64,000 nucleotides of DNA from an uncultured Pelagibacteraceae bacterium. GTDB lineage: Bacteria; Pseudomonadota; Alphaproteobacteria; Pelagibacterales; Pelagibacteraceae. Positions 56,654-64,000 of this stretch are shown one piece after another (within the stretch, counting starts at the first letter, position 1; every line of letters starts with the position of its first letter). The notes below the pieces were generated by a model. The model searched no databases. It was given only the letters and a program-made list of their open reading frames with translations, and was not told the DNA's origin. The translations under genes and the position numbers were made by a program. Location of the stretch: assembly GCA_902601705.1 (NCBI GenBank), contig CACKNV010000005.1, forward strand, positions 29,149-93,148. Reading direction: 5' to 3'.

Positions 56654-57170
56654 TTATATCTTCGCTAGTTGGAAATTCTTCTATTAACATCTGACTTCCT
56701 TTCATTATAAAATCGAATGAAAAAGCCTTATCTGCTGATATACCCCAATTTTGATAAGGATAAAACCAATTTAAAATAGAAAATAAACAAACAGAAACCA
56801 CGTATCCCTTAAAAAAACCAAATAAAAACCCAAATGCTTTGTCAATCGATCCTACACCAGTCCATGTGACAGCTCTACTTAAAGTTTTTCCAATTAAAAT
56901 TGTTAAAAAAAGAGTAAAAATAAATATTGTAGCACCTAACCCTATGCTATTTATAAATTCTGATTGAATGTACTCACTTACTACTGGTTGAAATTTAGGG
57001 ACTAAAATTATTGTAACGATTGTGGATAAAATCCATTTCATGAAAGAAATTAAGCTCAATGAAAAACCTTTTATGAAACATTGTAATACAAAATATAAAA
57101 GAATTATTAAAAAAAAAATATCAAATAAATTTATGCTTTTAATTATTTGTTCAAAAAAATTTATAATCAT
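56622..57170 (-). CDS. cvpA: CvpA-family membrane protein
   Basis: A 182-aa inner-membrane protein with about four hydrophobic helices: IFFLIILLYFVLQCF (16-30), a second near 40-60, a third near 76-96, and a fourth around 115-135. SLSLISFMKWILS and GSIDKAFGFLFGFFKGYVV are the CvpA signature stretches. CvpA genes typically precede purF, as here, and affect colicin V export and envelope stability by an unclear mechanism. The 3' end overlaps purF and the 5' end overlaps the RND gene by 4 bases. Confidence 0.88.
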   Translation of the reverse strand: MIINFFEQIIKSINLFDIFFLIILLYFVLQCFIKGFSLSLISFMKWILSTIVTIILVPKFQPVVSEYIQSEFINSIGLGATIFIFTLFLTILIGKTLSRAVTWTGVGSIDKAFGFLFGFFKGYVVSVCLFSILNWFYPYQNWGISADKAFSFDFIMKGSQMLIEEFPTSEDIIDTKEKIEKI

Positions 57171-59644
57171 TTCAAATTACTAACTTCTTCACCAAAAGGT
57201 TTTAAAAAAAGTATTAATTTTGGCAGTAAAGTTAAAACTGATAACATCGCCAATAACATTGCAACACCGGTAAAAACTCCAAAATATATTGTTGGGATAA
57301 AATTAGATAATATTAATATAGAAAAACCAAATACAATTGTAATCGATGTGTTTAATATAGCAATGCCAACAGTGCTGTGACATTTATCCAACGTTTTATG
57401 ATAATTATTTATTTTTTTAAATTCTTCTTTAAATCTATAAATATAATGAATACTATTATCTACCGCTATTCCAATGGTTATTGCTGCTATGGTAATTGTC
57501 ATCATATCTAATGGAATTCCAATCAAACCAATTATTCCGAGAATAAAAAAGGCAGCAATGAAATTTGGAACAATACCTATAAAAGATAATGTAATATTTC
57601 TAAATAATATAAAAAACATAAAGTAAATACCTAACAAGACTATACCTAATGTTAGTATTTGGGATTTAAATAAGCTCTGCAAGAGATTATTGAATAAAAT
57701 TAAAACACCTGTTAATTTGTACTCATTTTTTTCTAGTCCTAACTTAGTATTTAATTCCAAATTAATTTTTTTAATTAGATCATTTCTTTTTAAATTATCT
57801 AAAGAGTCTCTCACGCGAACACTTATTCTTGCTTGATCTTTTTCTACAGAAATATATGGAGAAACTATCTCATTTTTTATTGATTCAGGTATTTTGCTGT
57901 AGAGAACTGCAATTTCTAAACTTTGTAGTTCCTTATTATTTAAATCTTCCGCTACCCTCAAAATAGAGCCAAAAGAAAGAACTTTTCCTATTTCAGGTAA
58001 AGAGTCTAAATAATCATGCACTTTGGTGATTTTATCCATCTTATCTCTTGTAAACCAATATTTAGCTTTATCATCCTTAGTGTCATTATCGTTTTCCCAT
58101 TCATCAAATTCATCGTCTGACCCCTCATCTTTTTGTTTAACTGGAAAATTGATGATTATATTTAAAGGTGTAGTGCCACCTAAATCATCATCAATTTTTT
58201 TCATTCCTTTATAAATTTCTGTTTCTTTGTCAAAATAATTAATAAAACTATTTTCGACTTCAAGTTTAAAAATTCCAATTACGCTTACTACAATTATTAA
58301 CATAGTAGATGCAAAAATAAGTATTTGATTTTTTTTTGTAAAAGAGGCTAAAGCTTTTGTAATAAATGATTTTTCTGTATCCTTAACATTAATTTCATTA
58401 TCAGATGTAAGAAGACTTATTAAAGATGGTAATAGTAAAAAAGTAACTAGCAAAGATACAATTAAACCCAATGTCATCATCCAACCAAAATCTATTATTG
58501 GTTTGATTTCACTAAATATTAAAGAAAGAAAAGCACAAATTGTTGTTAGGACAGTGTAAAGTATTGGTAGCATCATTTTTTTACTAGCTTCAAATACAAC
58601 TTCGTTGTTGGTTAGCTGTGGAAAATCTTTTTTTAACTGTAAAAATCTTACAGTCACGTGAATATTCATTGCCATATTAAGAATTAACATCAAAGCTATA
58701 AAATTCGATGAAATTACAGTAACTTTCCACCCTATTAAACCGAGCAAACCAACCATTATGATGACGGAAGTAACACATCCTAACAAAGGCATTACCACCC
58801 ACTTTAAACTTCTAAAAATAAACCATAAAGTTAAAATGATAAAAATAAGTACACCAATCCCAAAAACAATAATATCACTTTTAATATAATTCATCATATC
58901 ATTAGAAATCATTGGTATTCCGCCAAGATGTATTTTTGCGTTAATACCATATCTATTTATTACATCTCTAATTTCAGTTATATTTTGATTATTTCTTATA
59001 TTATAAAGGTTCTTATAGTCTTCGTATTCTTTGATAAATTTTTTATAATTTATTTTCTCTTCTTTTGATAAACCAGTTTCATTGGATTGATTAAAATATT
59101 TATCTTTAACTTTAATGTACTCTGCTAATCTTTCATCTTTTTTTAAATAAACTACGATACCTGACGTTTTACCATCTTTGCTAATAACATAATCTTTATA
59201 AATTGGGCTGTTTAAGATTTCCTCAAAACCTCTTTTTCTATCAATTTCTGGATAAGCTAAAGTCTTATAGTTTTTAAGTCTTTCCATTAAACTTTCATTA
59301 GTACTTTTTAAAAGCGGGACATCTATAATTGTCATCACACTATCTACCCATGTTAGTTTCTCTATTTTAGATTTTAGCAATTGTAGATCGAGGATAGTTT
59401 CTTTTTCTGTAAAACTTGAGATCGGTGAATAAGTTAAAACTAGAAAATCCTTTGAACCAAAAGTTTGATTAATTTCTCTCAGATATTTAAGATCTGGATC
59501 ACCCTCTAGAAGGAGCGCATCTGAAGATGCATCTAAATTAAAATTTTTGGATTGATATAAAGAAAAAATAACTAAAATTGACAAAAAAAATAGTGTTATT
59601 TTTGAAAAATCAGTAACAATTTTTTTATAAATATTGGCAAACAT
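57167..59644 (-). CDS. RND-superfamily transporter (MMPL/patched-like)
   Basis: A large polytopic protein of 825 aa with about 12 transmembrane segments in two homologous halves, each half having a helix then a large exported loop then five helices (for example IVFGIGVLIFIILTLWFIFRSLKWVV and the second-half LTLGIVLLGIYFMFFILFRNITLS, each under 26 but cited as FGIGVLIFIILTLW and LGIVLLGIYFMFF). The second half has GIAVDNSIHYIYRFKEE, the sterol-sensing-like signature. The family exports lipids or hydrophobic compounds; HpnN-type hopanoid exporters are relatives. The substrate is unknown. It is coupled to cvpA by 4 bases. Confidence 0.83.
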   Translation of the reverse strand: MFANIYKKIVTDFSKITLFFLSILVIFSLYQSKNFNLDASSDALLLEGDPDLKYLREINQTFGSKDFLVLTYSPISSFTEKETILDLQLLKSKIEKLTWVDSVMTIIDVPLLKSTNESLMERLKNYKTLAYPEIDRKRGFEEILNSPIYKDYVISKDGKTSGIVVYLKKDERLAEYIKVKDKYFNQSNETGLSKEEKINYKKFIKEYEDYKNLYNIRNNQNITEIRDVINRYGINAKIHLGGIPMISNDMMNYIKSDIIVFGIGVLIFIILTLWFIFRSLKWVVMPLLGCVTSVIIMVGLLGLIGWKVTVISSNFIALMLILNMAMNIHVTVRFLQLKKDFPQLTNNEVVFEASKKMMLPILYTVLTTICAFLSLIFSEIKPIIDFGWMMTLGLIVSLLVTFLLLPSLISLLTSDNEINVKDTEKSFITKALASFTKKNQILIFASTMLIIVVSVIGIFKLEVENSFINYFDKETEIYKGMKKIDDDLGGTTPLNIIINFPVKQKDEGSDDEFDEWENDNDTKDDKAKYWFTRDKMDKITKVHDYLDSLPEIGKVLSFGSILRVAEDLNNKELQSLEIAVLYSKIPESIKNEIVSPYISVEKDQARISVRVRDSLDNLKRNDLIKKINLELNTKLGLEKNEYKLTGVLILFNNLLQSLFKSQILTLGIVLLGIYFMFFILFRNITLSFIGIVPNFIAAFFILGIIGLIGIPLDMMTITIAAITIGIAVDNSIHYIYRFKEEFKKINNYHKTLDKCHSTVGIAILNTSITIVFGFSILILSNFIPTIYFGVFTGVAMLLAMLSVLTLLPKLILFLKPFGEEVSNLK

Positions 59645-59697
59645 TAAAACAGTTCAGATATATCTTAATTATTTTATAACTAAAGAAAAAATTGAAG

Positions 59698-61125
59698 TTA
59701 ATTCTTGCTCAAATCTTTGAATTTAGTGTAAATTCCTTCAAACTCTACTTTAACGGTTCCTGTAGGACCATGTCTCTGTTTCCCCAAAATAATATCTGCT
59801 AAGCCGTTAACATCATTCATCTTTGATTGCCACTCTGCATGCTCTATAGAGCCCAATTTTGGTTGTTTACGCTCTAAATAATATGCCTCCCTATAAACAA
59901 ACATGACAACATCAGCATCTTGCTCAATTGAGCCCGATTCTCTTAAATCAGCCAGTTGTGGTTGTTTATCATCTCTTTGTTCAACAGCTCTAGATAACTG
60001 AGACAAAGCTAGAACTGGAACTGATAATTCTTTTGCTAACGCCTTTAAGCCCTGAGTAATTTCAGAAATTTCTTGAACCCTTCCATCATTTTTATTTGAA
60101 CTAGATCTCATCAATTGAATGTAATCTACTACTACTAGGCTTAACCCAAATAATCTTTTAATTCTTCTTGCTCTATTACTCAATGTAGCGATTGTAATAG
60201 CAGGAGTTTCATCGATATATAAAGGCAGGTTATAAATATTTCTTGAAGTTTCAATATAACGGTTTATTTCTTCTTCTGTAACTTTACCACGTCTTATATC
60301 ATCTGACCTTATTTTCGCCTGCTCTGATAGAATTCTAGTAGAAAGTTGTTCAGATGACATCTCAAGAGAAAAGAAAGCAATAGCAGATTTTTCTTGTCTT
60401 TTTAAAATGTGTTGAGCTGCATTATAAGCGATATTTGTAGCTAGAGCTGTTTTACCCATAGAGGGTCTCCCTGCTAAAATAATTAAATCTGATTTGTGTA
60501 AACCTCCTAATTTTTCGTCTAAATCTATAAGGCCTGTAGGAACTCCCACAATTCCTTGATCATTTTGCATTGCAGTAGTTGCCATCTCGATAGTTTGATC
60601 TAAAGCTTGATTAAATTTTAAAAAGGATTGTGAGAAACTTCCTCTCTCAGCTAAATCAAAAAGAGATTTTTCAGTATCTTCAATTATGTTTTCTGCATTT
60701 TGCTCTTGAGAATTTGCATTCAAAGTATCAGAGGATAATTTGTCTGAAATTTGAACAAGTTCTCTTCTAAGATACATTTCATGAATTATTTTTGCATAGT
60801 CAACTGCTTGTTTCACAGATGCTGAAAATCTTGTAAGTTTAACCAAGTATTCAGTGCCACCAACCTCATTGAGCATATTATCTTTTTCAAAAAAATTTTT
60901 CAAAGTTATCGGATTTGCAATCATTCCTTTATTATTTAAGTTCTCAATTACTTCATAAATCTTTACATGAGCAGGATCATAAAAAATATTTGAATTTACT
61001 ATTGTTGAAACTTCATCAATTATATCATTATTGACTAATATCGACCCAAGAAGAGATTGTTCAGCTTCTAAGTTTGAAGGTTGTTTATTTTCGGAGCTGT
61101 TTTTAATTGATTTTATTTCTTTCAC
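59698..61125 (-). CDS. dnaB: replicative DNA helicase DnaB
   Basis: Hexameric helicase that opens the replication fork and recruits primase. LEAEQSLLGSIL begins the N-terminal domain, which contacts DnaG. The RecA-like C-terminal part has Walker A GRPSMGKTA, the AIAFFSLEMSSEQL motif, VVVDYIQLM and the DLRESGSIEQDADVVMFVYR block. The length (475 aa) is normal, and no intein interrupts it. The start codon is GTG (61125). It follows the rpsF-rpsR-rplI genes, the order common in bacteria. Confidence 0.97.
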   Translation of the reverse strand: MKEIKSIKNSSENKQPSNLEAEQSLLGSILVNNDIIDEVSTIVNSNIFYDPAHVKIYEVIENLNNKGMIANPITLKNFFEKDNMLNEVGGTEYLVKLTRFSASVKQAVDYAKIIHEMYLRRELVQISDKLSSDTLNANSQEQNAENIIEDTEKSLFDLAERGSFSQSFLKFNQALDQTIEMATTAMQNDQGIVGVPTGLIDLDEKLGGLHKSDLIILAGRPSMGKTALATNIAYNAAQHILKRQEKSAIAFFSLEMSSEQLSTRILSEQAKIRSDDIRRGKVTEEEINRYIETSRNIYNLPLYIDETPAITIATLSNRARRIKRLFGLSLVVVDYIQLMRSSSNKNDGRVQEISEITQGLKALAKELSVPVLALSQLSRAVEQRDDKQPQLADLRESGSIEQDADVVMFVYREAYYLERKQPKLGSIEHAEWQSKMNDVNGLADIILGKQRHGPTGTVKVEFEGIYTKFKDLSKN

Positions 61126-61162
61126 TAAAATACATAGTAGATCAAAGGTATCCAGTTTAAAG

Positions 61163-61185
61163 AAAAAAGTTACGCACTTTTTTTT
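61163..61185. other. weak AT hairpin in the rplI-dnaB gap
   Basis: AAAAAAGT (61163-61170) pairs with ACTTTTTT (61176-61183) around TACGC. It lies between rplI and dnaB (76-base spacer). The T-rich arm could act as a weak terminator on either strand or simply arise from base composition. Confidence 0.3.
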
Positions 61186-61201
61186 GGCAGTTGTGGAAAA
61201 G

Positions 61202-61657
61202 TTATTTGGTTTGTATTTTGTCTATTTTTATAGATATGTGAGCTTTAACCTCTGAGTGAAAATTGATATCAGCTTTAAATAATCCAATTTTATTTAAATC
61301 TTCTTTTAATATTAATTGGGAAGGACTTACTTCGGCTTTAGTTTTATCTTTTATTAAATTTGCAATTTCTTTTGGTTTTATCGAACCATACAATTCGCCA
61401 TTCTCTTTACATTCTTTATTAAATATAAAAGTTTTATTGTTAATTACCTTAGAAATTTCTTTAAATTTATTTTTTATTTCTGTATTTTTTTTATTAAGTT
61501 CGTCTTTTTTTTTGTTTACGAAATCTAAATTGATTTTATTATATCTTAGAGCTTTACCTTGTTTTAAAAGAAAATTTCTTCCATAACCATTTTTTACGGT
61601 TACTTTATCTCCAATGTTTCCTAAATTTAAAATATTTTCTAACAAAATTATTTCCAT
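61202..61657 (-). CDS. rplI: 50S ribosomal protein L9
   Basis: Large-subunit protein binding 23S rRNA near the L1 stalk. The N-terminal signature is clear: MEIILLENILNLGNIGDKVTVKNGYGRNFLLKQGKALR, of which GNIGDKVTVKNGYGRNFL is the conserved part. A long connecting helix (about 40-75) leads to the C-terminal domain. The length (151 aa) is normal. It is the third gene of the S6-S18-L9 group, with a 1-base gap from rpsR. Confidence 0.95.
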   Translation of the reverse strand: MEIILLENILNLGNIGDKVTVKNGYGRNFLLKQGKALRYNKINLDFVNKKKDELNKKNTEIKNKFKEISKVINNKTFIFNKECKENGELYGSIKPKEIANLIKDKTKAEVSPSQLILKEDLNKIGLFKADINFHSEVKAHISIKIDKIQTK

Positions 61658-61658
61658 A

Positions 61659-61931
61659 TTAAATTAAACCTAAAATTTTTGCCTTTTTAATTTCTCTAGT
61701 AAGTTTTTTTTGCTTTCCAAATGAGACCGAAGAGATTTTTGATGAAACAATCTTACCATTATCTGAAATGTATTTTTTTAATAAATTAACATTTTTATAA
61801 TCAACTATAGGAGCGTTTTTAACAGATAGTGGACACTTTTTTGAGAATTTACCATCATTTTTTTGAAATAAACTTAGTTTATTTAATGAATTTGAACTTC
61901 TCTTTTGAAATTTCTTATTTTTTCTTTTCAT
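61659..61931 (-). CDS. rpsR: 30S ribosomal protein S18
   Basis: Small-subunit protein that binds S6 and 16S rRNA. The conserved core VDYKNVNLLKKYISDNGKIVSSKISSVS (given here as DYKNVNLLKKYISDNGKI) and the KLTREIKKAKILGLI C-terminus are typical. A basic N-terminal extension makes it about 90 aa rather than about 75. The frame can be extended to a TTG at 61940, overlapping rpsF, but an ATG at 61931 is available, 5 bases after the rpsF stop; I chose the ATG. Confidence 0.93.
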   Translation of the reverse strand: MKRKNKKFQKRSSNSLNKLSLFQKNDGKFSKKCPLSVKNAPIVDYKNVNLLKKYISDNGKIVSSKISSVSFGKQKKLTREIKKAKILGLI

Positions 61932-61936
61932 TTTGA

Positions 61937-62257
61937 TCAATCTTTTTTAAAGAACTCATTTTTTATATCTAACGATTTATATTTCACAGTCAAATGTCTT
62001 ATTATTGATCTATCGATTTTTATTTTTTTTCTTATTTGGTCCAAAGTATTACCATTGCCCTCAAATTTGTAATGAATGTAAAAACCTTTTTTATAATTTT
62101 TAATTTTTTTAGCTAGATTTAATAGACCCCATTCTTCGATTTTTAAAACCTTTCCTGAAGAGTTGTTTATAATTTCGTTATATTTTTCTTTGATTGTTTT
62201 TAAATCTTTTTCAGCTAAATCCTGTTTAGCTACAATAGTATTTTCGTAAAAAGCCAT
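61937..62257 (-). CDS. rpsF: 30S ribosomal protein S6
   Basis: Small-subunit protein pairing with S18. The 106-aa sequence begins MAFYENTIVAKQDL and contains the conserved KIEEWGLLNLAKKIKNYKKGFY strand (residues about 39-60) and the IRKKIKIDRSIIRHLTVK helix (about 75-92). It is the first gene of a four-gene unit with rpsR, rplI and dnaB. The leader is about 40 bases from the candidate start; I see no S6:S18-type autoregulatory leader in it. Confidence 0.95.
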   Translation of the reverse strand: MAFYENTIVAKQDLAEKDLKTIKEKYNEIINNSSGKVLKIEEWGLLNLAKKIKNYKKGFYIHYKFEGNGNTLDQIRKKIKIDRSIIRHLTVKYKSLDIKNEFFKKD

Positions 62258-62303
62258 AGTTTATACTGTTAATCTTGTTTAATTATTTATTTATAAAAAT
62301 TGG

Positions 62304-62331
62304 TTTATACTATAATGAGTAATTATATCAA
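62304..62331 (-). promoter_or_regulatory. candidate promoter of the rpsF-rpsR-rplI-dnaB unit
   Basis: On the minus strand, TTGATA (complement of 62326-62331) and TATAAA (complement of 62304-62309) are separated by 16 bases, about 47 bases upstream of the rpsF ATG. The region also contains plus-strand TATAAT (62311-62316) facing fabD. Read by eye; not proven. Confidence 0.45.
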
Positions 62332-62361
62332 CACTAATAATTGTTTAATAAACTTGTATAA

Positions 62362-63303
62362 ATGAATGCACTATTATTTCCAGGTCAAGGCTCACAAGTT
62401 GTGGGTATGGGATCTGAGTTTTATCAAAAATATGAAATAGTAAAAAAAATATTTAAAGAAGCTGATGATACCTTAAATTATCCAATCTCTAAATTAATTT
62501 TAGAGGGACCGGCGGATAAACTTCAATTAACAATGAATACTCAACCAGCAATTTTGACTGTTAGTTATTCCATTTTTAAAGTTTTAAAAGACGAGTTCGG
62601 TTTAGACTTAAAATCATTTAAATATTTTGCAGGTCATTCATTAGGAGAGTATAGTGCTTTAGTTTGTGCGAATTCATTAACTTTTAAAGACTCTTTGTAT
62701 TTATTACATGAAAGAGGAAAATCCATGCAAGAGGCAGTTCCAGTTGGTGAAGGAAGCATGATTGCAGTTCTTGGGATGAAAACTTCAGAAATTCAAAGCT
62801 TATTAAATCTTAATAAAGAAAAAAATAGTATCTGTGAAATAGCAAATGATAATGCTGACGGACAGGTAATCATTAGTGGAGAAAAAAAAAGTGTAGAGTC
62901 TTTCAAAATTTTATTAAAAGAAAAAAAGATTAAGTCGATACAACTTAATGTGAGCGCACCTTTCCACTGCTCATTAATGAAACCAGCGGCAATAGCAATG
63001 GAAAAAAAAATTAATTCAACAAAATTTATGAATCCATCACATAAAATCATAAATAATGTAACAGCAAAATCTGAAGATAATTTAGAAATAATTAAAAAAC
63101 TACTAATAGATCAAATTTTTTCTACGGTAAAATGGCGAGAAAGCATTATTGAGATGTCAGAAAATGGTGTAAAAAATTTTATAGAAATAGGACCAGGAAA
63201 AGTCTTAATTGGAATGGTTAAAAGAACAATAAAAGATGTAAATTGCTTTTCAATTAATACAATTGCTGATATTAAAAATTTAATAGATGAATTTAAAAAA
63301 TAA
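62362..63303 (+). CDS. fabD: malonyl-CoA:ACP transacylase
   Basis: Loads malonyl groups onto acyl carrier protein for fatty-acid synthesis. LFPGQGSQVVGMG at the start, the GHSLGEYSAL nucleophile motif with Ser93, and a later FHCSLMKPA with the active His are intact. The 313-aa length is normal. Its last 17 bases overlap the fabG start, so the two are translated together. fabF, acpP and fabH may follow beyond the window. Confidence 0.96.
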   Translation: MNALLFPGQGSQVVGMGSEFYQKYEIVKKIFKEADDTLNYPISKLILEGPADKLQLTMNTQPAILTVSYSIFKVLKDEFGLDLKSFKYFAGHSLGEYSALVCANSLTFKDSLYLLHERGKSMQEAVPVGEGSMIAVLGMKTSEIQSLLNLNKEKNSICEIANDNADGQVIISGEKKSVESFKILLKEKKIKSIQLNVSAPFHCSLMKPAAIAMEKKINSTKFMNPSHKIINNVTAKSEDNLEIIKKLLIDQIFSTVKWRESIIEMSENGVKNFIEIGPGKVLIGMVKRTIKDVNCFSINTIADIKNLIDEFKK

Positions 63304-64000
63304 AAAAATTTTAATTACGGGTGCTACGGGAGGTATTGGTAATAGTTTAGTAAAAAAATTTACTAGTCTAGGATCAATAGTTGCAGCTACGGGCACTAAT
63401 GAAGATAAATTAAATAATTTAAAAGAAAAATACCCAAATATTTACATTGAAAAATTTAAATTAGACGACCATGGTAAAATAGAAAATTTTATTGAAAGTA
63501 TAAACAAAAATTTAGATGGTTTAGATATTTTAGTAAATAATGCAGGTATCACATTAGACAATCTATCTATAAGATTAACGGAAGAAAATTGGAAAAGAGT
63601 ACTTGATATAAACCTAACAGCTAGTTTTTTACTTTGCAAATTTGCTATTAAAAAAATGCTAAAAAAAAAAATTGGCAAGATTGTTAATATAACTTCGATT
63701 GTAGGACACACAGGTAATTTAGGTCAAGCAAACTACGCTGCATCAAAGGCAGGTATTATAGCTTTCTCAAAAAGCCTTGCTATTGAGTATGCAAAAAAAA
63801 ATATTAACATCAATTGTGTTTCGCCAGGATTTATTAAAACAGAAATGACAGACAAAATTAATGAGGAATTTAAACAGTCATTGATTAGCAAGATACCCCA
63901 AGGCCAGCTTGGAAGTGGTGAAGATGTTTCGAATTGTGTAGCTTTTTTAGCGTCTGACTTAGCAAACTATATTAACGGTGAAACCATACATGTTAATGGT
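63287..64000 (+). CDS. fabG: 3-oxoacyl-[acyl-carrier-protein] reductase, 3'-truncated by window
   Basis: NADPH-dependent reduction of 3-oxoacyl-ACP in fatty-acid elongation. The frame from ATG 63287 runs open to the last base (238 codons), so the final few residues are outside the window. The Rossmann motif TGATGGIG is at 11-18, NNAG follows, and the catalytic Ser (NITS) and YAASK (Tyr-x3-Lys) are intact. The sequence ends at NGETIHVNG, the usual C-terminal block. It overlaps fabD by 17 bases and continues the fatty-acid operon. Confidence 0.95.
   Translation, partial: MNLKNKKILITGATGGIGNSLVKKFTSLGSIVAATGTNEDKLNNLKEKYPNIYIEKFKLDDHGKIENFIESINKNLDGLDILVNNAGITLDNLSIRLTEENWKRVLDINLTASFLLCKFAIKKMLKKKIGKIVNITSIVGHTGNLGQANYAASKAGIIAFSKSLAIEYAKKNININCVSPGFIKTEMTDKINEEFKQSLISKIPQGQLGSGEDVSNCVAFLASDLANYINGETIHVNG

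Noticed and set aside
62258..62303. S6:S18 autoregulatory RNA leader before rpsF
   Set aside because: The leader after the candidate promoter is about 40 bases, AT-only, and has no GC-rich stem or CCG motif.
63442..63711. Minus-strand open frame of about 89 codons at the end of the window
   Set aside because: It overlaps fabG, whose motifs are all visible on the plus strand.
1..64000. CRISPR arrays, insertion sequences and rRNA genes
   Set aside because: I saw no regularly spaced repeats, transposases or rRNA signatures on either strand.

Overview
The window is a dense, strongly AT-rich bacterial chromosome segment: 60 protein genes (58 ordinary ones and two very short ones), two tRNA genes, almost no spacer DNA, and no insertion sequence, prophage or CRISPR array that I can see. 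Gene content points to a marine SAR11 alphaproteobacterium (Candidatus Pelagibacter or a close relative). The main evidence is a proteorhodopsin followed by ferredoxin and ferredoxin reductase genes, alphaproteobacterial RpoH and a degenerate DksA finger, a lone thiD, pyruvate phosphate dikinase, many ATGA/TAATG start-stop overlaps, and lysine-rich, low-GC coding. The assignment is inferred from sequence and was not tested by a search.

Layout. 1-6006 (+): 3' part of ftsH, then folP, glmM, thiD and purA. 6003-7911 (-): rpoH and rluD. 7936-8013: tRNA-Arg(TCG). 8017-12950 (-): an accessory-looking block (GT17-like glycosyltransferase, FkbM-like methyltransferase, 2OG-oxygenase-like protein), then an ABC-2 exporter pair and tsaC. 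12972-15975 (+): xseB-ispA-dxs, then aroC (-), pdxH (+) and ispB (-). 18877-25304 (+): an S49 peptidase, glyQ, glyS and ppdK. 25293-27117 (-): nadC and nadA. 27179-27262: tRNA-Leu(GAG), then a 39-aa membrane ORF. ygfZ (-), pyrC (+) and prpE (-) follow. 31731-34675 (+): proteorhodopsin, a terminator, a 44-aa membrane ORF, ferredoxin, FNR and GST. 34672-35097 (-): dksA. 35173-40113 (+): two glycosyltransferases, a GFA-type protein, a glycerate-kinase-like protein and a TolC-like protein. 40204-46154 (+): recA, an aldehyde dehydrogenase with its DUF779 partner, and alaS. icd (-) follows. 47427-55187 (+): psd, pssA, rlmE, a guaB without CBS domains, a TPR protein, guaA, panB, a YfgM-like protein and a BamB-like lipoprotein. 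55184-62257 (-): purF, cvpA, a large RND-family transporter, dnaB, rplI, rpsR and rpsF. 62362-64000 (+): fabD and fabG (cut by the window end).

How the genes work together. Most are housekeeping: folate, purine, pyrimidine, NAD, pyridoxal and isoprenoid synthesis, tRNA charging, ribosome parts, DNA replication and repair, phospholipid and fatty-acid synthesis. Retinal synthesis draws on the same isoprenoid precursors made by Dxs and IspA. Energy and carbon genes include proteorhodopsin, isocitrate dehydrogenase, PPDK, propionyl-CoA synthetase and an aldehyde dehydrogenase. Surface-sugar functions cluster in 8017-10479 and 35173-37415.

The points most worth a second look are the control region and small downstream ORF of the blue-type proteorhodopsin, the CBS-less IMP dehydrogenase, a LexA-box-like element shared by recA and the GFA gene, the perfect hairpin between the aldehyde dehydrogenase and DUF779 genes, and the fact that every convergent protein-gene pair overlaps, five of them at a shared TTAA double stop. 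I did not find a convincing wholly new multi-gene system; the novelty here is in small ORFs, regulatory DNA and stripped-down enzymes.
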